A stretch of 64,000 nt of DNA from Sulfitobacter sediminilitoris (lineage in GTDB: Bacteria > Pseudomonadota > Alphaproteobacteria > Rhodobacterales > Rhodobacteraceae): the NCBI RefSeq assembly GCF_010667575.1, contig NZ_JAABNT010000003.1, forward strand, positions 248,001 through 312,000, given 5' to 3'. Below are positions 1 to 9,722 of the stretch, one piece after another (the stretch's first letter is position 1; the number at the start of each line of letters is the position of its first letter). The notes beneath the pieces are model-generated. The model did no database searches. It was given only the letters and a program-made list of their open reading frames with translations, and had not been told where the DNA came from. Made by a program: the position numbers and the translations under genes.

Positions 1-1
1 A

Positions 2-100
2 ATCAGGGGCATCGGCACGGTTCGTTTTTCCTATGCGCGCAGCACGGCTGATATTCGCGAAGGTCTGCGGCGGCTGAAAGTGTTCATGCAAGGACGGTGA
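2..100 (+). CDS. C-terminal end of a PLP-dependent aminotransferase (partial)
   Basis: Only the last 32 codons are in the window, ending at TGA 98-100. The tail reads VRFSYARSTADIREGLRRLK, which matches the C-terminus of class I/II pyridoxal-phosphate aminotransferases (aspartate/aromatic type): an R-[FL]-S-Y-A motif carrying the substrate-carboxylate-binding arginine, then a helix ending in GLRRL. Substrate cannot be told from this piece. It is followed by a 160-bp gap before the amidase gene on the same strand, so it is probably a separate transcription unit. Confidence 0.6.
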   Translation: MRGIGTVRFSYARSTADIREGLRRLKVFMQGR

Positions 101-261
101 TCTCTGACGGTTGCGTTGATTAGATCTCCTCATAGGTTTGGGGGTGCAGAACACTTGAGTGGCGATCTGCGCCAGATCTTGGGATGAGGTTTCCGAAAAC
201 AGTTCAAATCAGATGCTCACCGCGCTAGACTTCGCCACAACAAGAAGCGCGAAGCGGTGAC

Positions 262-1479
262 ATGATACGGGCAATTCTCAAGCTGTTGGCAGTGATGTTG
301 ACCTGCGCACAGATGGCAGGCGCGCAGGAACTCAGTGCTATTGCCCGTGTAAATCCAACAGAAAGTGAGATCAGTGACGGCTGGTTCGGAAGGACCCAGA
401 TCACCATCGCTCTGAGCCAGGGTGTGCCGTTCCGGGTGTTTCTTCTGGATAATCCCGCGCGGCTGGTCGTTGATTTTCGCGAGGCTGATTGGTCAGGGGT
501 ACGCCCGGAAATGATCTTGGCCGAGCCGGGCCGCATCACGGACATCCGTTTTGGTGCATTTCGCCCCGGTTGGTCCCGGCTGGTGGCCGACCTTGCAGAG
601 CCGATGGTCCCAACCGAAATCGGGATGCCTGTCAACGCAGCCAGCGGTGCGGCAACACTCGAAATCGAGCTGAAGAAGGCGGACGCGGAAACCTATGCCG
701 CTGCGGCGGGGGCCCCATCCGATCCGGCGTGGGCGATTGCGCTGACAAAACCGCCTGCACCGCAGAATCCAGATGCAGATCGATTTGTCGTGGCCATCGA
801 CCCCGGCCATGGTGGCATTGATCCAGGCGCCGAACGCGAGGGCGTCGCCGAGAAAGACTTGATGTTGAGCTTTGCCCGTGGCCTGCGCGAAGCGTTGCTG
901 CGCAGCGGTGTGACTGCGGTCCTGACGCGGGAAGACGATGTATTCGTCGCTCTTGAGACCCGCGTCGCCATCGCCCATCAAGCACGTGCGGATATCTTTA
1001 TCTCACTGCATGCAGACATTCTCAGTCAGGGTGGGGCCAAGGGCGCGACCGTCTACACGCTTTCAGAAGAAGCCAGCGACGCGGCCACGGCGCACCTTGC
1101 TGCGCGGCACAATCGGTCGGATATTATCGCGGGCGCAGATCTGACAGGGTCTGACGATCAGGTCGCGGGCATCCTTCTGGATCTTGCCCGGCAGGAAACC
1201 GAGCCGCGCTCCGCTGAATTGGCTCAGGTTCTGGTTGAAGGGATGGCGCGCTCCGGGGGGCCAATGAACCGTCGACCGTTGCGAAAGGCCGGGTTCTCAG
1301 TGCTTAAGTCAGCGGATATTCCGTCTGTGCTGGTTGAAGTTGGATTCTTGAGCTCCGAACGGGATCTGAAAAACCTGCGCGATCCGGTTTGGAGGTCAGT
1401 CATGATCAACGCCATGGCGGATGCCATTCTGGCATGGCGCGATCAGGATGCAGCACGGGCGCCCTTGGTGCGTCAGTAA
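262..1479 (+). CDS. N-acetylmuramoyl-L-alanine amidase (AMIN + Amidase_3)
   Basis: Periplasmic zinc amidase that cuts the amide bond between muramic acid and the stem peptide, chiefly in daughter-cell separation. A signal peptide is visible (residues 1-21, ending AGA). Residues 30-140 form an AMIN-like targeting domain. The Amidase_3 catalytic domain starts near residue 174. The expected metal ligands and catalytic glutamate are present: H183 (IDPGHGG), E197, H250 (ISLHAD) and E359 (VLVEVGFLS). The 405-aa length is usual for AmiC-type enzymes. The ATG at 262 is chosen because it directly precedes the signal peptide. The mrcA gene follows 111 bp downstream on the same strand, an arrangement common in this family of bacteria. 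AmiC is the closest functional name but the paralogue was not proven. Confidence 0.93.
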   Translation: MIRAILKLLAVMLTCAQMAGAQELSAIARVNPTESEISDGWFGRTQITIALSQGVPFRVFLLDNPARLVVDFREADWSGVRPEMILAEPGRITDIRFGAFRPGWSRLVADLAEPMVPTEIGMPVNAASGAATLEIELKKADAETYAAAAGAPSDPAWAIALTKPPAPQNPDADRFVVAIDPGHGGIDPGAEREGVAEKDLMLSFARGLREALLRSGVTAVLTREDDVFVALETRVAIAHQARADIFISLHADILSQGGAKGATVYTLSEEASDAATAHLAARHNRSDIIAGADLTGSDDQVAGILLDLARQETEPRSAELAQVLVEGMARSGGPMNRRPLRKAGFSVLKSADIPSVLVEVGFLSSERDLKNLRDPVWRSVMINAMADAILAWRDQDAARAPLVRQ

Positions 1480-1590
1480 TCACGCATTCGTGCGCAGGGA
1501 ATGGCCGACAAGCCGCTGCGTGATGTTTTGACGCCCCTGCGCAACTACCCTATAAGAGGGGCATAACAGCCACGCAGAGGGCGGACAGCG

Positions 1591-4143
1591 GTGTTCAGAT
1601 TTATCCTTTCTTTTCTGGGTGGTATCTTTACCACCTTGACCATGAGCATCGGTATGGTCGCGCTGACCATTGGCGCGATTTTCTGGATGTACGGCCGCGA
1701 CCTGCCGAGTCATGAAAGCCTTGCCCAATACACGCCGCCGACGATCAGCCGAATTTATTCGGGGCAGGGCCGATTGATTGACGAATTCGCCAAGGAACGT
1801 CGCCTTTTTGCGCCTGCGGATACGATCCCGCCGCTGATCAAGCAGGCGTTTATCTCTGCTGAAGACAAGAATTTCTACGACCACGACGGTTACGATTTGC
1901 GCGGTATCGCGGCGGCTGCGGTTGACGCTGTCAAGTCGCGGGGGCGCGACGTGCGCGGGGCATCTACAATCACGCAGCAGGTGATGAAAAACTTCCTTTT
2001 GTCCGGTGATCGCCGGGCCGAGCGCAAGATAAAGGAAATCATTCTTGCCGCGCGCTTGGAAGAAACGCTGGACAAGGAAAAGATCCTTGAACTCTATCTC
2101 AATGAAATTTTTCTGGGTCAGAACTCCTATGGTGTTGCGGCAGCATCGCAGACTTATTTCAACAAGACGCTCAGCGAATTAGCCCCTCACGAGGCGGCCT
2201 TCCTCGCATCACTGCCCAAGGCCCCGTCAGATTATCATCCGGTACGCCGCAAGGATCGCTTGCTGGCCCGCCGTAATTTCGTGCTGCGGGAAATGAACGA
2301 GAACGGGTACATCAGCGATGATGTTTACGCCGCTGAAAAGGCGCAACCGCTGCGGTCCGTGCAGAACGGTGATTTCGAAAGCTTCAAGGCGGAACTGCCA
2401 CCGCGTGACTATTTCACCGATGAGATCCGGCGCCAGTTGTCACAGAACTTTGGCGAAGGAGAGTTCTTTACCGGTGGCCTGACCGTGCGTGCAACCATCG
2501 ACAACGAGATGCAGCCGATTGCGGCAAACTCTCTGCGTCGCGAGCTTGAGGACTACGACCGGAGCAGGGGCGTTTGGCGCGGGACGGGAGAGAAAATCCC
2601 TGTCGATATGCTTGAAAGTGAAGAAAGCTGGCGCGCGGCGCTGGCCGATCTGCGGGTGCCGCGCGACATTGATCTGGAAAACAAGTGGTATCCGGCAGTT
2701 GTGCTGAGCGTGGGTGAGAACGATGCCCGTATCGGCATTGAAGGCGTGGAAGAGGACGCAGACGGCCATTTCATTCCGGCAAAAGACGTTCAATGGGCGC
2801 GGAAACTGCTTGAAGATGGCAAGCTTGCCAACAAGGCGCGCGTGGCAGGTGATCTGCTTGAGGTTGGCGATGTTGTTCTGGTCCGTCGGATGACTGCGGA
2901 CAACGACGGCAGCTTCATTCGCTGGACGTTGCGGCAAGTCCCCGAAGTGCAGGGCGCATTTGTTGCAATGGACGTGGATACGGGCCGCGTCATCGCGATG
3001 CAGGGGGGCTTTTCGTATCAGGCTTCGGTCTTTAACCGTGCGACGCAGGCTCAGCGGCAGCCGGGCTCAAGCTTCAAGCCCTTTGTCTACGCCTCAGCGC
3101 TTGATAGCGGCTATTCTCCTGCGACGATCGTTGTCGACGCACCAATTGAGATCAACACACCGCAGGGTATCTGGCGGCCCAAGAACGCGTCGAACCGCTA
3201 TTATGGGCCGACGCCGCTGCGCACGGGGATCGAACAGTCGCGCAACCTGATGACCATTCGCCTGGCCCAAGAGGTTGGCATGGATATTGTCGGCAGCTAC
3301 GCGGAACGCTTCGGTGTCTATGATGATCTTGCGCCAGTGCTGGCCAACGCGCTCGGCTCGCAAGAGACGACGCTTTACCAGATGGTCAGCGCCTACGCCA
3401 TGTTCGCCAACGGTGGCGAGCGGGTGCAGCCCACGCTGGTGGACCGCGTGCAGGACCGCTATGGCCGCACGGTTTACAAGCACGACGAACGCATCTGCAA
3501 CGATTGCCAGTTGGCGAGCCTTGATCCCGGCGTAGCGCCGCGCGTGATTTCCAACCGAGAGCGGGTGATGGACCCGGTGACGGCCTATCAGCTGACCTCA
3601 ATGATGCGTGGCGTGGTTGAACGCGGCACAGCCCGCAAGGCCGTCAATTTGCCCGTGCCGACAGCAGGCAAGACCGGCACCACCAACGATGCCAAGGACG
3701 TCTGGTTCATTGGATTCACCTCAAACATCGTGGCCGGTTGTTACATTGGCTACGACCAACCCAAACCGATGGGCCGCGGCGCCTCTGGTGGCGGCATGTG
3801 CGGCCCGGTTTTCCAACGCTTTATGTCTCAGGCCGTCCAGAAATACGGCGGTGGGCCCTTCACCGTGCCTGAGGCCTGTGAATTCATCAATATTGACAGG
3901 TTCAGTGGCGCACGGCTGAGCGATGAAGCGTCAGGACCAAACGTTGTGTCGGAATGCTTCCGCGAAGGCGAAGAGCCAATTTTCGGAATAACCTTTGACG
4001 GCGGGTTCGCCATGGGCGCAGACCTGCCGCTGGTTGAAGAAGTGGGCCGGGTCGCCAAGCAAGTCACAACCTCGACCGGCAAGAAAGCGGCTGTAGGCCC
4101 CAAGGCGAGCTTCGGTACATTGTCATCTGGTGGTCTCTACTAA
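1591..4143 (+). CDS. mrcA: Penicillin-binding protein 1A (bifunctional transglycosylase/transpeptidase)
   Basis: Class A PBP that polymerises lipid II into glycan strands and cross-links them in the periplasm. It has a short cytoplasmic N-terminus, one membrane anchor (residues 2-33) and a GT51 domain with the catalytic glutamate near residue 91 (AEDKNFYDHDG). An OB-like insert lies around residues 320-420. The transpeptidase domain has SSFK (S493-K496), SRN and KTG (K694) motifs. It starts with GTG at 1591; an ATG start would lose the anchor. The 850-aa length fits PBP1A of alphaproteobacteria. It lies between the amidase and prfB, all on the plus strand. Confidence 0.95.
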   Translation: MFRFILSFLGGIFTTLTMSIGMVALTIGAIFWMYGRDLPSHESLAQYTPPTISRIYSGQGRLIDEFAKERRLFAPADTIPPLIKQAFISAEDKNFYDHDGYDLRGIAAAAVDAVKSRGRDVRGASTITQQVMKNFLLSGDRRAERKIKEIILAARLEETLDKEKILELYLNEIFLGQNSYGVAAASQTYFNKTLSELAPHEAAFLASLPKAPSDYHPVRRKDRLLARRNFVLREMNENGYISDDVYAAEKAQPLRSVQNGDFESFKAELPPRDYFTDEIRRQLSQNFGEGEFFTGGLTVRATIDNEMQPIAANSLRRELEDYDRSRGVWRGTGEKIPVDMLESEESWRAALADLRVPRDIDLENKWYPAVVLSVGENDARIGIEGVEEDADGHFIPAKDVQWARKLLEDGKLANKARVAGDLLEVGDVVLVRRMTADNDGSFIRWTLRQVPEVQGAFVAMDVDTGRVIAMQGGFSYQASVFNRATQAQRQPGSSFKPFVYASALDSGYSPATIVVDAPIEINTPQGIWRPKNASNRYYGPTPLRTGIEQSRNLMTIRLAQEVGMDIVGSYAERFGVYDDLAPVLANALGSQETTLYQMVSAYAMFANGGERVQPTLVDRVQDRYGRTVYKHDERICNDCQLASLDPGVAPRVISNRERVMDPVTAYQLTSMMRGVVERGTARKAVNLPVPTAGKTGTTNDAKDVWFIGFTSNIVAGCYIGYDQPKPMGRGASGGGMCGPVFQRFMSQAVQKYGGGPFTVPEACEFINIDRFSGARLSDEASGPNVVSECFREGEEPIFGITFDGGFAMGADLPLVEEVGRVAKQVTTSTGKKAAVGPKASFGTLSSGGLY

Positions 4144-4234
4144 GGAGTCGCAGCGTGAAACGCGGTCCAACGGCTTGCTGACACGCGGTGGCTGGTTTAT
4201 GTCCGTGCAGGCATAGAACAAAGGCTTGAACCGG

Positions 4235-5359
4235 ATGCGCGCAGAGGTACAAAATACCGTAGATCAGATTTCCAAGTCATTGGAATTGCTGGCACAACGG
4301 CTTGACGTTGAGACTGCTCAGCACCGTCTGGAAGAATTCAACGCGCGTGTTGAAGACCCAAACCTGTGGGACGACGCGGAAGCGGCGCAAAAGCTGATGC
4401 GCGACCGCCAGAGCCTTGTGGATGCCATCGGCACCTACGAGGGCATCAAGCAGGATCTGGCCGACAACGTTGAGCTGATTGAACTTGGCGAGATGGAAGA
4501 AGACACGGAGGTCGTGGCCGACGCTGAGGCCGCGCTGCTAAAGCTTGCGGAGAAAGCTGCACAGAAAGAGCTTGAGGCGCTTCTGGACGGTGAAGCGGAT
4601 GGTAACGACACCTTTCTTGAGATTAACGCCGGGGCTGGCGGCACGGAAAGCTGTGACTGGGCCAACATGCTGGCGCGGATGTACGTCCGCTGGGCCGAGC
4701 GGAAGGGCTACAAGGTTGAACTGCAGGCGGAAAGCGCAGGCGATGAGGCGGGGATCAAATCCGCCACCTACAAGATTTCGGGGCACAATGCCTATGGCTG
4801 GTTGAAATCGGAAAGCGGTGTGCACCGGCTGGTGCGTATTTCCCCCTTCGATTCAGCGGCGAAGCGGCATACCTCCTTTACTTCGGTCAAGGTCTATCCG
4901 GTGGTTGATGATAACATTGAGATCGAGGTGAATCCGTCGGACATTCGCATCGATACGTATCGCTCTTCCGGGGCAGGCGGGCAGCACGTGAACACCACCG
5001 ACTCTGCTGTGCGGATCACGCACCACCCCACCGGGATTGTTGTAACAAGCTCTGAGAAATCTCAGCACCAGAACCGTGATATAGCGATGAAAGCGCTGAA
5101 AAGCCGGCTGTATCAGTTGGAGTTGGATAAACGTTCGGCCCTCGTGAACGAAGCACATGAGAGCGCCGGTGATGCGGGGTGGGGCAACCAGATCAGGTCG
5201 TATGTGCTGCAGCCCTATCAGATGGTCAAAGACCTGCGCACGAATTATGAAACGTCAGACACAAAAGGCGTTCTTGATGGCGATCTGGACGGGCTGATGG
5301 GCGCTACGCTGGCCTTGGCTGTGAGTGGAAAGAGCCGGGCGGAGGCGCAAGGCAGCTAA
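4235..5359 (+). CDS. prfB: Peptide chain release factor 2
   Basis: RF2 recognises UGA and UAA and triggers peptide release at the ribosome. The GGQ loop ([16 protein letters not shown]) and the SPF stop-codon tripeptide ([15 protein letters not shown]) are both present. The open frame also allows a TTG at 4226. The ATG at 4235 gives the usual MRAE start of roseobacter RF2, so 374 aa is preferred. There is no in-frame UGA near codon 25, so the programmed +1 frameshift of E. coli prfB is absent here. Confidence 0.95.
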   Translation: MRAEVQNTVDQISKSLELLAQRLDVETAQHRLEEFNARVEDPNLWDDAEAAQKLMRDRQSLVDAIGTYEGIKQDLADNVELIELGEMEEDTEVVADAEAALLKLAEKAAQKELEALLDGEADGNDTFLEINAGAGGTESCDWANMLARMYVRWAERKGYKVELQAESAGDEAGIKSATYKISGHNAYGWLKSESGVHRLVRISPFDSAAKRHTSFTSVKVYPVVDDNIEIEVNPSDIRIDTYRSSGAGGQHVNTTDSAVRITHHPTGIVVTSSEKSQHQNRDIAMKALKSRLYQLELDKRSALVNEAHESAGDAGWGNQIRSYVLQPYQMVKDLRTNYETSDTKGVLDGDLDGLMGATLALAVSGKSRAEAQGS

Positions 5360-5434
5360 GATTAGCTCAAATGCATTAAGGTGTTAAATGACAACGCCCT
5401 TGCTTTTTTCAAAATTAGTTGATTTTGTCTACTA

Positions 5435-6847
5435 ATGCAAATCTGGGAAAATGATGCGCTTGCGCTGTCCACCGCCATTGAGCGTGGCAAGCTAAGCGCG
5501 GCTGAACTGATGCGGGCCACTTTGGACCGCATTGAAGCCGTGAATGGACCGATCAATGCGGTTGTATCATTGCGGGATGGTGACGCGCTGATGGCGGAGG
5601 CGCGCAAGGCAGACGACAGCCCGCGCAATGGATGGCTGCATGGCATTCCGATGGCCGTCAAGGACCTTGCCAACGTCAAAGGCCTTACCAACACCATGGG
5701 CTCGCCCATCTTTGCGGACAATGTGTCGGAACAGGATGATCTGTTTGTAACCCGTCTGCGTGCCGCTGGCGCCTTGATCATTGGCAAGACCAACACACCT
5801 GAGTTCGGGCTGGGAAGCCACACCTATAATCCCGTGCATGGCGTCACGCGGAATCCTTATGACACCACAAAATCTGCTGGCGGGTCTTCAGGCGGTGCTG
5901 CGGCGGCGCTGGCCTGCCGGATGCTAAGCGTCGCTGATGGCTCTGACATGATGGGATCGCTGCGCAATCCTGCTGGTTGGAACAACGTTTACGGTTTCCG
6001 CCCAACTTGGGGAACGGTCCCGTCCGAGCCGGTCGGAGATATGTTCATGCACCAGTTGGCCACGTCGGGGCCGATGGCTCTCAATCCTGCGGATCTTGCA
6101 GCATTACTTGATACGATGACCGGGCCTGATGCAAGACAACCTCACGGAAAGCCACATGTATTTACAGCTCCGATGCTGGCCTCACCGGTGCCGCAGCAGC
6201 GCATCGGATGGCTGGGCGATTGGGGCGGCGCGTTACCTCTTGAGGTCGGCATCAACGACATCAGTGAGGCCGCCCTTCGCCAAATGGAAGACCTTGGTCA
6301 CCTGGTGGAGATCATCCCCGCGCCATTTGATGCGGATGATATGTGGGAAAGCTGGATTACTTTGCGTTCATACTCGGTCGCGGCGGGGTCTTTGGCGCTT
6401 TATGAGGACCCGGAAAAGCGCAAGTTCCTGAAACCTGCCGCCATTTGGGAGATTGAGCGTGGCATCGCCATGACGGCGATGGAATTGCACAAGGCAAGTC
6501 TTGTGCGTTCGGATTGGTTCCGTCGCACGACCGACCTGTTTGAGCAGGTAGATGTATTGGCCTTACCATCTGCACAGTGCTGGCCTTTCGATGCCGAGAT
6601 CGACTTTCCCAAAGAAATAGCGGGCGTCAGCATGGATACATACCATCGCTGGATGCAGGTGGTGACACCGGCCAGTTTGATCGGGCTGCCTGTCGTGAAT
6701 GTGCCGATCGGCTTTGGCGAAAATGGCCTGCCTGCAGGTCTGCAGCTTATTGGGCCGCGCGGGAGTGACGGCAGGCTCCTGCAATTGGCTCAGGATTGGC
6801 ACGGGGCGACAGACTGGCCTAACCAACGCCCCCCACAATTTGGCTAA
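5435..6847 (+). CDS. Amidase signature family hydrolase
   Basis: Cytoplasmic amidohydrolase of the amidase-signature family (470 aa). The Ser-cisSer-Lys triad is visible: K76 (AVKDL), the GGSSGG loop with the cis-serine at about S152, and nucleophile S175 in GSDMMGSLRNPAG. The conserved glycine-rich block around 148-180 is intact, so it should be active. The substrate is unknown; relatives act on aryl or aliphatic amides, and the lack of gatB nearby argues against GatA. ATG 5435 is the first start after prfB. Its 3' end lies 5 bp from the convergent small gene of the Rieske operon. Confidence 0.85.
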   Translation: MQIWENDALALSTAIERGKLSAAELMRATLDRIEAVNGPINAVVSLRDGDALMAEARKADDSPRNGWLHGIPMAVKDLANVKGLTNTMGSPIFADNVSEQDDLFVTRLRAAGALIIGKTNTPEFGLGSHTYNPVHGVTRNPYDTTKSAGGSSGGAAAALACRMLSVADGSDMMGSLRNPAGWNNVYGFRPTWGTVPSEPVGDMFMHQLATSGPMALNPADLAALLDTMTGPDARQPHGKPHVFTAPMLASPVPQQRIGWLGDWGGALPLEVGINDISEAALRQMEDLGHLVEIIPAPFDADDMWESWITLRSYSVAAGSLALYEDPEKRKFLKPAAIWEIERGIAMTAMELHKASLVRSDWFRRTTDLFEQVDVLALPSAQCWPFDAEIDFPKEIAGVSMDTYHRWMQVVTPASLIGLPVVNVPIGFGENGLPAGLQLIGPRGSDGRLLQLAQDWHGATDWPNQRPPQFG

Positions 6848-6852
6848 GGTGT

Positions 6853-7095
6853 TTATCTGGATGGTGCACGTGCCGGAGGCAGGGGTTCTTCGCGTCCGGC
6901 ATCGATAAGCCGTTGCCGCAGCTCCGATGCCTGTGGATGGTTCAGCTCAAGCGCGAAGACATAGGCGTGGGTCAGATAGAACCCCGCCATATCCGCTGTC
7001 TCTGCCTGCTCTGATGCTTGGGCATAGAGCGTGACCAGCGCGGCGGTGTCCCTGCTGGCGTGTGCCGCCAGCAGGGCGCTTTCCAACGTGTTCAT
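6853..7095 (-). CDS. Small hypothetical protein coupled to Rieske oxygenase
   Basis: 80-aa soluble protein, Ala/Leu-rich and probably all-helical. Residues 1-70 read like two or three TPR-type helices and the tail is Pro/Arg-rich. Its ATG overlaps the stop codon of the upstream Rieske gene by 4 bp (ATGA), so the two are translationally coupled. No known domain is recognised. A role as helper or assembly factor of the oxygenase is only inferred from coupling. Confidence 0.6.
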   Translation of the reverse strand: MNTLESALLAAHASRDTAALVTLYAQASEQAETADMAGFYLTHAYVFALELNHPQASELRQRLIDAGREEPLPPARAPSR

Positions 7096-8252
7096 TCCGC
7101 GGCGAGGGGCAACCCGCGATGCCGCTCAAGCTGCGCTGCGACCCAATCGTGAAACAGATGTGTCGGCCCGTCCATCGCGGGCGAGAACCGCCCGCCATCG
7201 AACTGGACCCCGTGCCGTCCCTTTTGCATCCCTTCGACGACAAACACGTCTTCGGCAAAAACTTCCTTCCACTGGGCGGTATTGCGTGCCCGAAGGTCCG
7301 CTTCTGTGTCCGGTTGCGCATAATAGAGGTGAATATGCTCAACTGTGCGTTCGGGCCCTTGCGGGACCAGCACGATTGCAAAGGTATGATCGCGATGCAC
7401 ACCCAGCAGAACGTTGGGGTAGACGGTGATGTATTCGGCAGCGGTATCCCACTTGTCAGACAACCCCTCGAAGTCGGGAAAGACGTTACCGTCTTCGCCC
7501 TTCAGCTGTCGATAAACCAGCGTGCCTTGCCCGGAATACAGCTCCTTGGCTTCGATATGGTAATGATCCTCAAGCCGGGAGTAGCTGTTGAGGCCCGGAT
7601 GGACCCAAGGCAAATGATAACTCTCGCAATAGTTCTCGACCGCCAGCTTCCAGTTGCAGTTGACCTCAAGTTGAAACCGGCTGTCAGCGCCACCGTGATA
7701 AAGCGGTTTGTCAAACTCCGCCCAGCGGGCCAGCAGGTCAGAGTTCGCGTCTTCAAACGCGGGTGCGGTGCCCGAGACGTTGATAAAGACCACATCCATC
7801 CAAATGTGACTGCGTATCTCAATGAGCCCCAGCAGCGCGCGGTCGATACCCGCGTGGGTGTTCTGTCCAGGGCCACCAACGTGCGGCGTACTGACCAAAC
7901 GGCCATCTGTACCGTAGCACCAGCTGTGATACGGGCAACGGATGGCACCTTCGATCTTGCGAGGCTCTTCAACCAGAATCATACCGCGATGTCGGCAGGT
8001 GTTCTGGAACACCCGAACCTCGCCCAATTTGTCCCGCACCATCAACAGCGGCATTCCCAGAAATGTCACGGGCACGGCGTCCCCGATATCCGGGATATCT
8101 GCAGTGACGCCAAGTCCAGCCCAATTGTCAAAAAGCACCGCCTGACGTTCTTCGTCGAAGACTGCCGGATCTATATAATGCGCATTTGGCAGTCCATGAG
8201 CCTGTTCAATGGGGCGCCGGACTAGGCTTATGTCTGTTGGGGAATTGGTCAT
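7092..8252 (-). CDS. Rieske non-heme iron aromatic ring-hydroxylating oxygenase, alpha subunit
   Basis: Terminal oxygenase that uses electrons from a reductase to activate O2. The N-terminal Rieske [2Fe-2S] domain has C86-x-H88 and C106-x2-H109. The catalytic domain carries the mononuclear iron site NWKLAVENYCESYHLPWVHP with H213 and H218. The 386-aa length and the site motif place it with quaternary-amine monooxygenases (choline, carnitine or glycine betaine type) and related enzymes. The exact substrate is unknown. No reductase gene is adjacent. It is preceded by the XRE gene 96 bp away on the same strand and overlaps the 80-aa gene downstream. Confidence 0.88.
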   Translation of the reverse strand: MTNSPTDISLVRRPIEQAHGLPNAHYIDPAVFDEERQAVLFDNWAGLGVTADIPDIGDAVPVTFLGMPLLMVRDKLGEVRVFQNTCRHRGMILVEEPRKIEGAIRCPYHSWCYGTDGRLVSTPHVGGPGQNTHAGIDRALLGLIEIRSHIWMDVVFINVSGTAPAFEDANSDLLARWAEFDKPLYHGGADSRFQLEVNCNWKLAVENYCESYHLPWVHPGLNSYSRLEDHYHIEAKELYSGQGTLVYRQLKGEDGNVFPDFEGLSDKWDTAAEYITVYPNVLLGVHRDHTFAIVLVPQGPERTVEHIHLYYAQPDTEADLRARNTAQWKEVFAEDVFVVEGMQKGRHGVQFDGGRFSPAMDGPTHLFHDWVAAQLERHRGLPLAAE

Positions 8253-8348
8253 GATGCCCTCCTGCTGGTGGCAGGAGTATAGTTCAGACGCAAATCGGTT
8301 TGTTCCCGTCAGCGACCGGACTTTGCCAAGGGCGACACCTTTCGCGGT

Positions 8349-9146
8349 TCAGGCAAAAGGCTTGTTCGGCATCAGCAGGCGACGATGGAAAGGTGGCAAC
8401 TCTTCTGGCGAACGAAACCCTGTTGCGCGCGCTGCAGGGATAGCGTCAGACGCGCGTGTGCCGAGGAACTCAAAAACCATTCGCGCCGCCCGCAGGCCCC
8501 CGGCGCTTTCCGGTACGGTACGGGTGATATAGCCGTGCCAATAGTTGTTCTCGAACGAGGCGACACGGCTGAGGTAGTTGAACGTCGTTGTCATTGAGTT
8601 CTTACGCGAAGCAATGATTACGATACCGTCTTCTTGCTGCATCACGATGCCCCTGAATTCGCGCGCTTGTTTAGTGATAGGGAGACTTTGTACTTTCATT
8701 GCTTCGCGGGATTCGAAACCACGCAGGAAAGTATTCGTCCCGTCCCTGCGGACGTGGACGACCCCCATGGTAAAGACCTCCTGACGCACAAAGCTGCGGC
8801 GGGAAAATCGAAAGAAACCACTAGGGAATATAGATTCGGGGACATTGGATGACCCTGCGCCGACGTAGTCGCGCAAGAAAGGGTTCGCGATCGGGTCCTC
8901 GGCGCTGCCGATGTCGTCCACGCGTTCAAGCAGAACACGGGCATCGACTTTGAAGAACGAACAGACTCGTGCCAGGACATCAGGACGAGGAAAACTTTCC
9001 CCGGCCAGATAGCGATTGAATTGGGTGCGATTGATCCCCAATTGCCGGGCCAGTTCCGAAATCGAATCGAACTGGGCCGACAGCTTGCGCAGATTTTCGC
9101 CAAACATGGCGCGCAGTTCGGCAGGTGTTGGATGATTAGTTGGCAT
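8349..9146 (-). CDS. XRE-family transcriptional regulator
   Basis: 265-aa regulator with an N-terminal Cro/C1-type helix-turn-helix (residues 12-65). The recognition helix region reads ELARQLGINRTQFNRYLAGESFP. The C-terminal part (about 100-250) has no domain that can be named by eye and may sense a ligand. It lies directly upstream of the Rieske gene on the same strand, so it probably controls that operon. The AT-rich gap at 9147-9365 is its likely promoter region. Confidence 0.85.
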   Translation of the reverse strand: MPTNHPTPAELRAMFGENLRKLSAQFDSISELARQLGINRTQFNRYLAGESFPRPDVLARVCSFFKVDARVLLERVDDIGSAEDPIANPFLRDYVGAGSSNVPESIFPSGFFRFSRRSFVRQEVFTMGVVHVRRDGTNTFLRGFESREAMKVQSLPITKQAREFRGIVMQQEDGIVIIASRKNSMTTTFNYLSRVASFENNYWHGYITRTVPESAGGLRAARMVFEFLGTRASDAIPAARATGFRSPEELPPFHRRLLMPNKPFA

Positions 9147-9365
9147 CGCTATAGTTCAACCTGAGGGAGAGGATTTGGTATTTGACTATTGGTAGACGAT
9201 ATCAACCAAACATATTTGATGCTAATTAGCAACAATCCTGACGCGGTATAGCGCCAGTTAGGGGTGAATTCAGACACAAAAGCAACCGTGCGTGGAAACC
9301 CAATAACCATCATAATGGTTAACGAAATCCGATAACGGAACAGTCTGAAGGGACGAAGTTGAATA

Positions 9366-9716
9366 ATGATTGGTGTAGTACTTTGGAGCGATTTCGAGGA
9401 CCAAAAGGCAGTTTTCTGGTGCGAGGATCATGGGGATCTCGCATATTATGATGCGGCGCAGGATCATGCGGCGGAACACAACCTGCTGAACGCAGGGGAT
9501 ATGGTGGAATTCGACCTGTCGATTGAGGGCAAGATCAGACGGGCGCGGAATGCGACAGTGATCAAGCCCAAGGTCTGCAATGGACTTCAAGAGCATCTGC
9601 GCGCAACTGCAGCAAAGACCGATACAGCTCCAAGTACAGCCGCTTCGGGTGACGTCGTCGCGTTCCCCCAGAAGATCGCCAACAGCGCACCTATGCGGCG
9701 CGCCCACAACGGATGA
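9366..9716 (+). CDS. Hypothetical protein with weak cold-shock-like pattern
   Basis: 116 aa, divergent from the XRE gene and convergent with ilvN (6-bp gap). Residues 1-70 show a pattern loosely like a cold-shock/OB fold: MIGVVLW at the start and GDMVEFDLSIEGKIRRARNATVI later. The aromatic RNA-binding motifs of CspA are not preserved, so this is only a suggestion. Residues 80-116 look disordered. The ATG at 9366 lies about 13 bp after a purine-rich GAAGGGACGAAG stretch. Confidence 0.55.
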   Translation: MIGVVLWSDFEDQKAVFWCEDHGDLAYYDAAQDHAAEHNLLNAGDMVEFDLSIEGKIRRARNATVIKPKVCNGLQEHLRATAAKTDTAPSTAASGDVVAFPQKIANSAPMRRAHNG

Positions 9717-9722
9717 TCGTGA

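Noticed and set aside
4226..4310. Programmed +1 frameshift at the start of prfB
   Set aside because: The frame is continuous and no in-frame UGA is found near codon 25, so the autoregulatory frameshift is absent.
7062..8225. 387-codon plus-strand open frame
   Set aside because: Antisense shadow of the Rieske oxygenase gene; a GC-rich codon-bias artefact.
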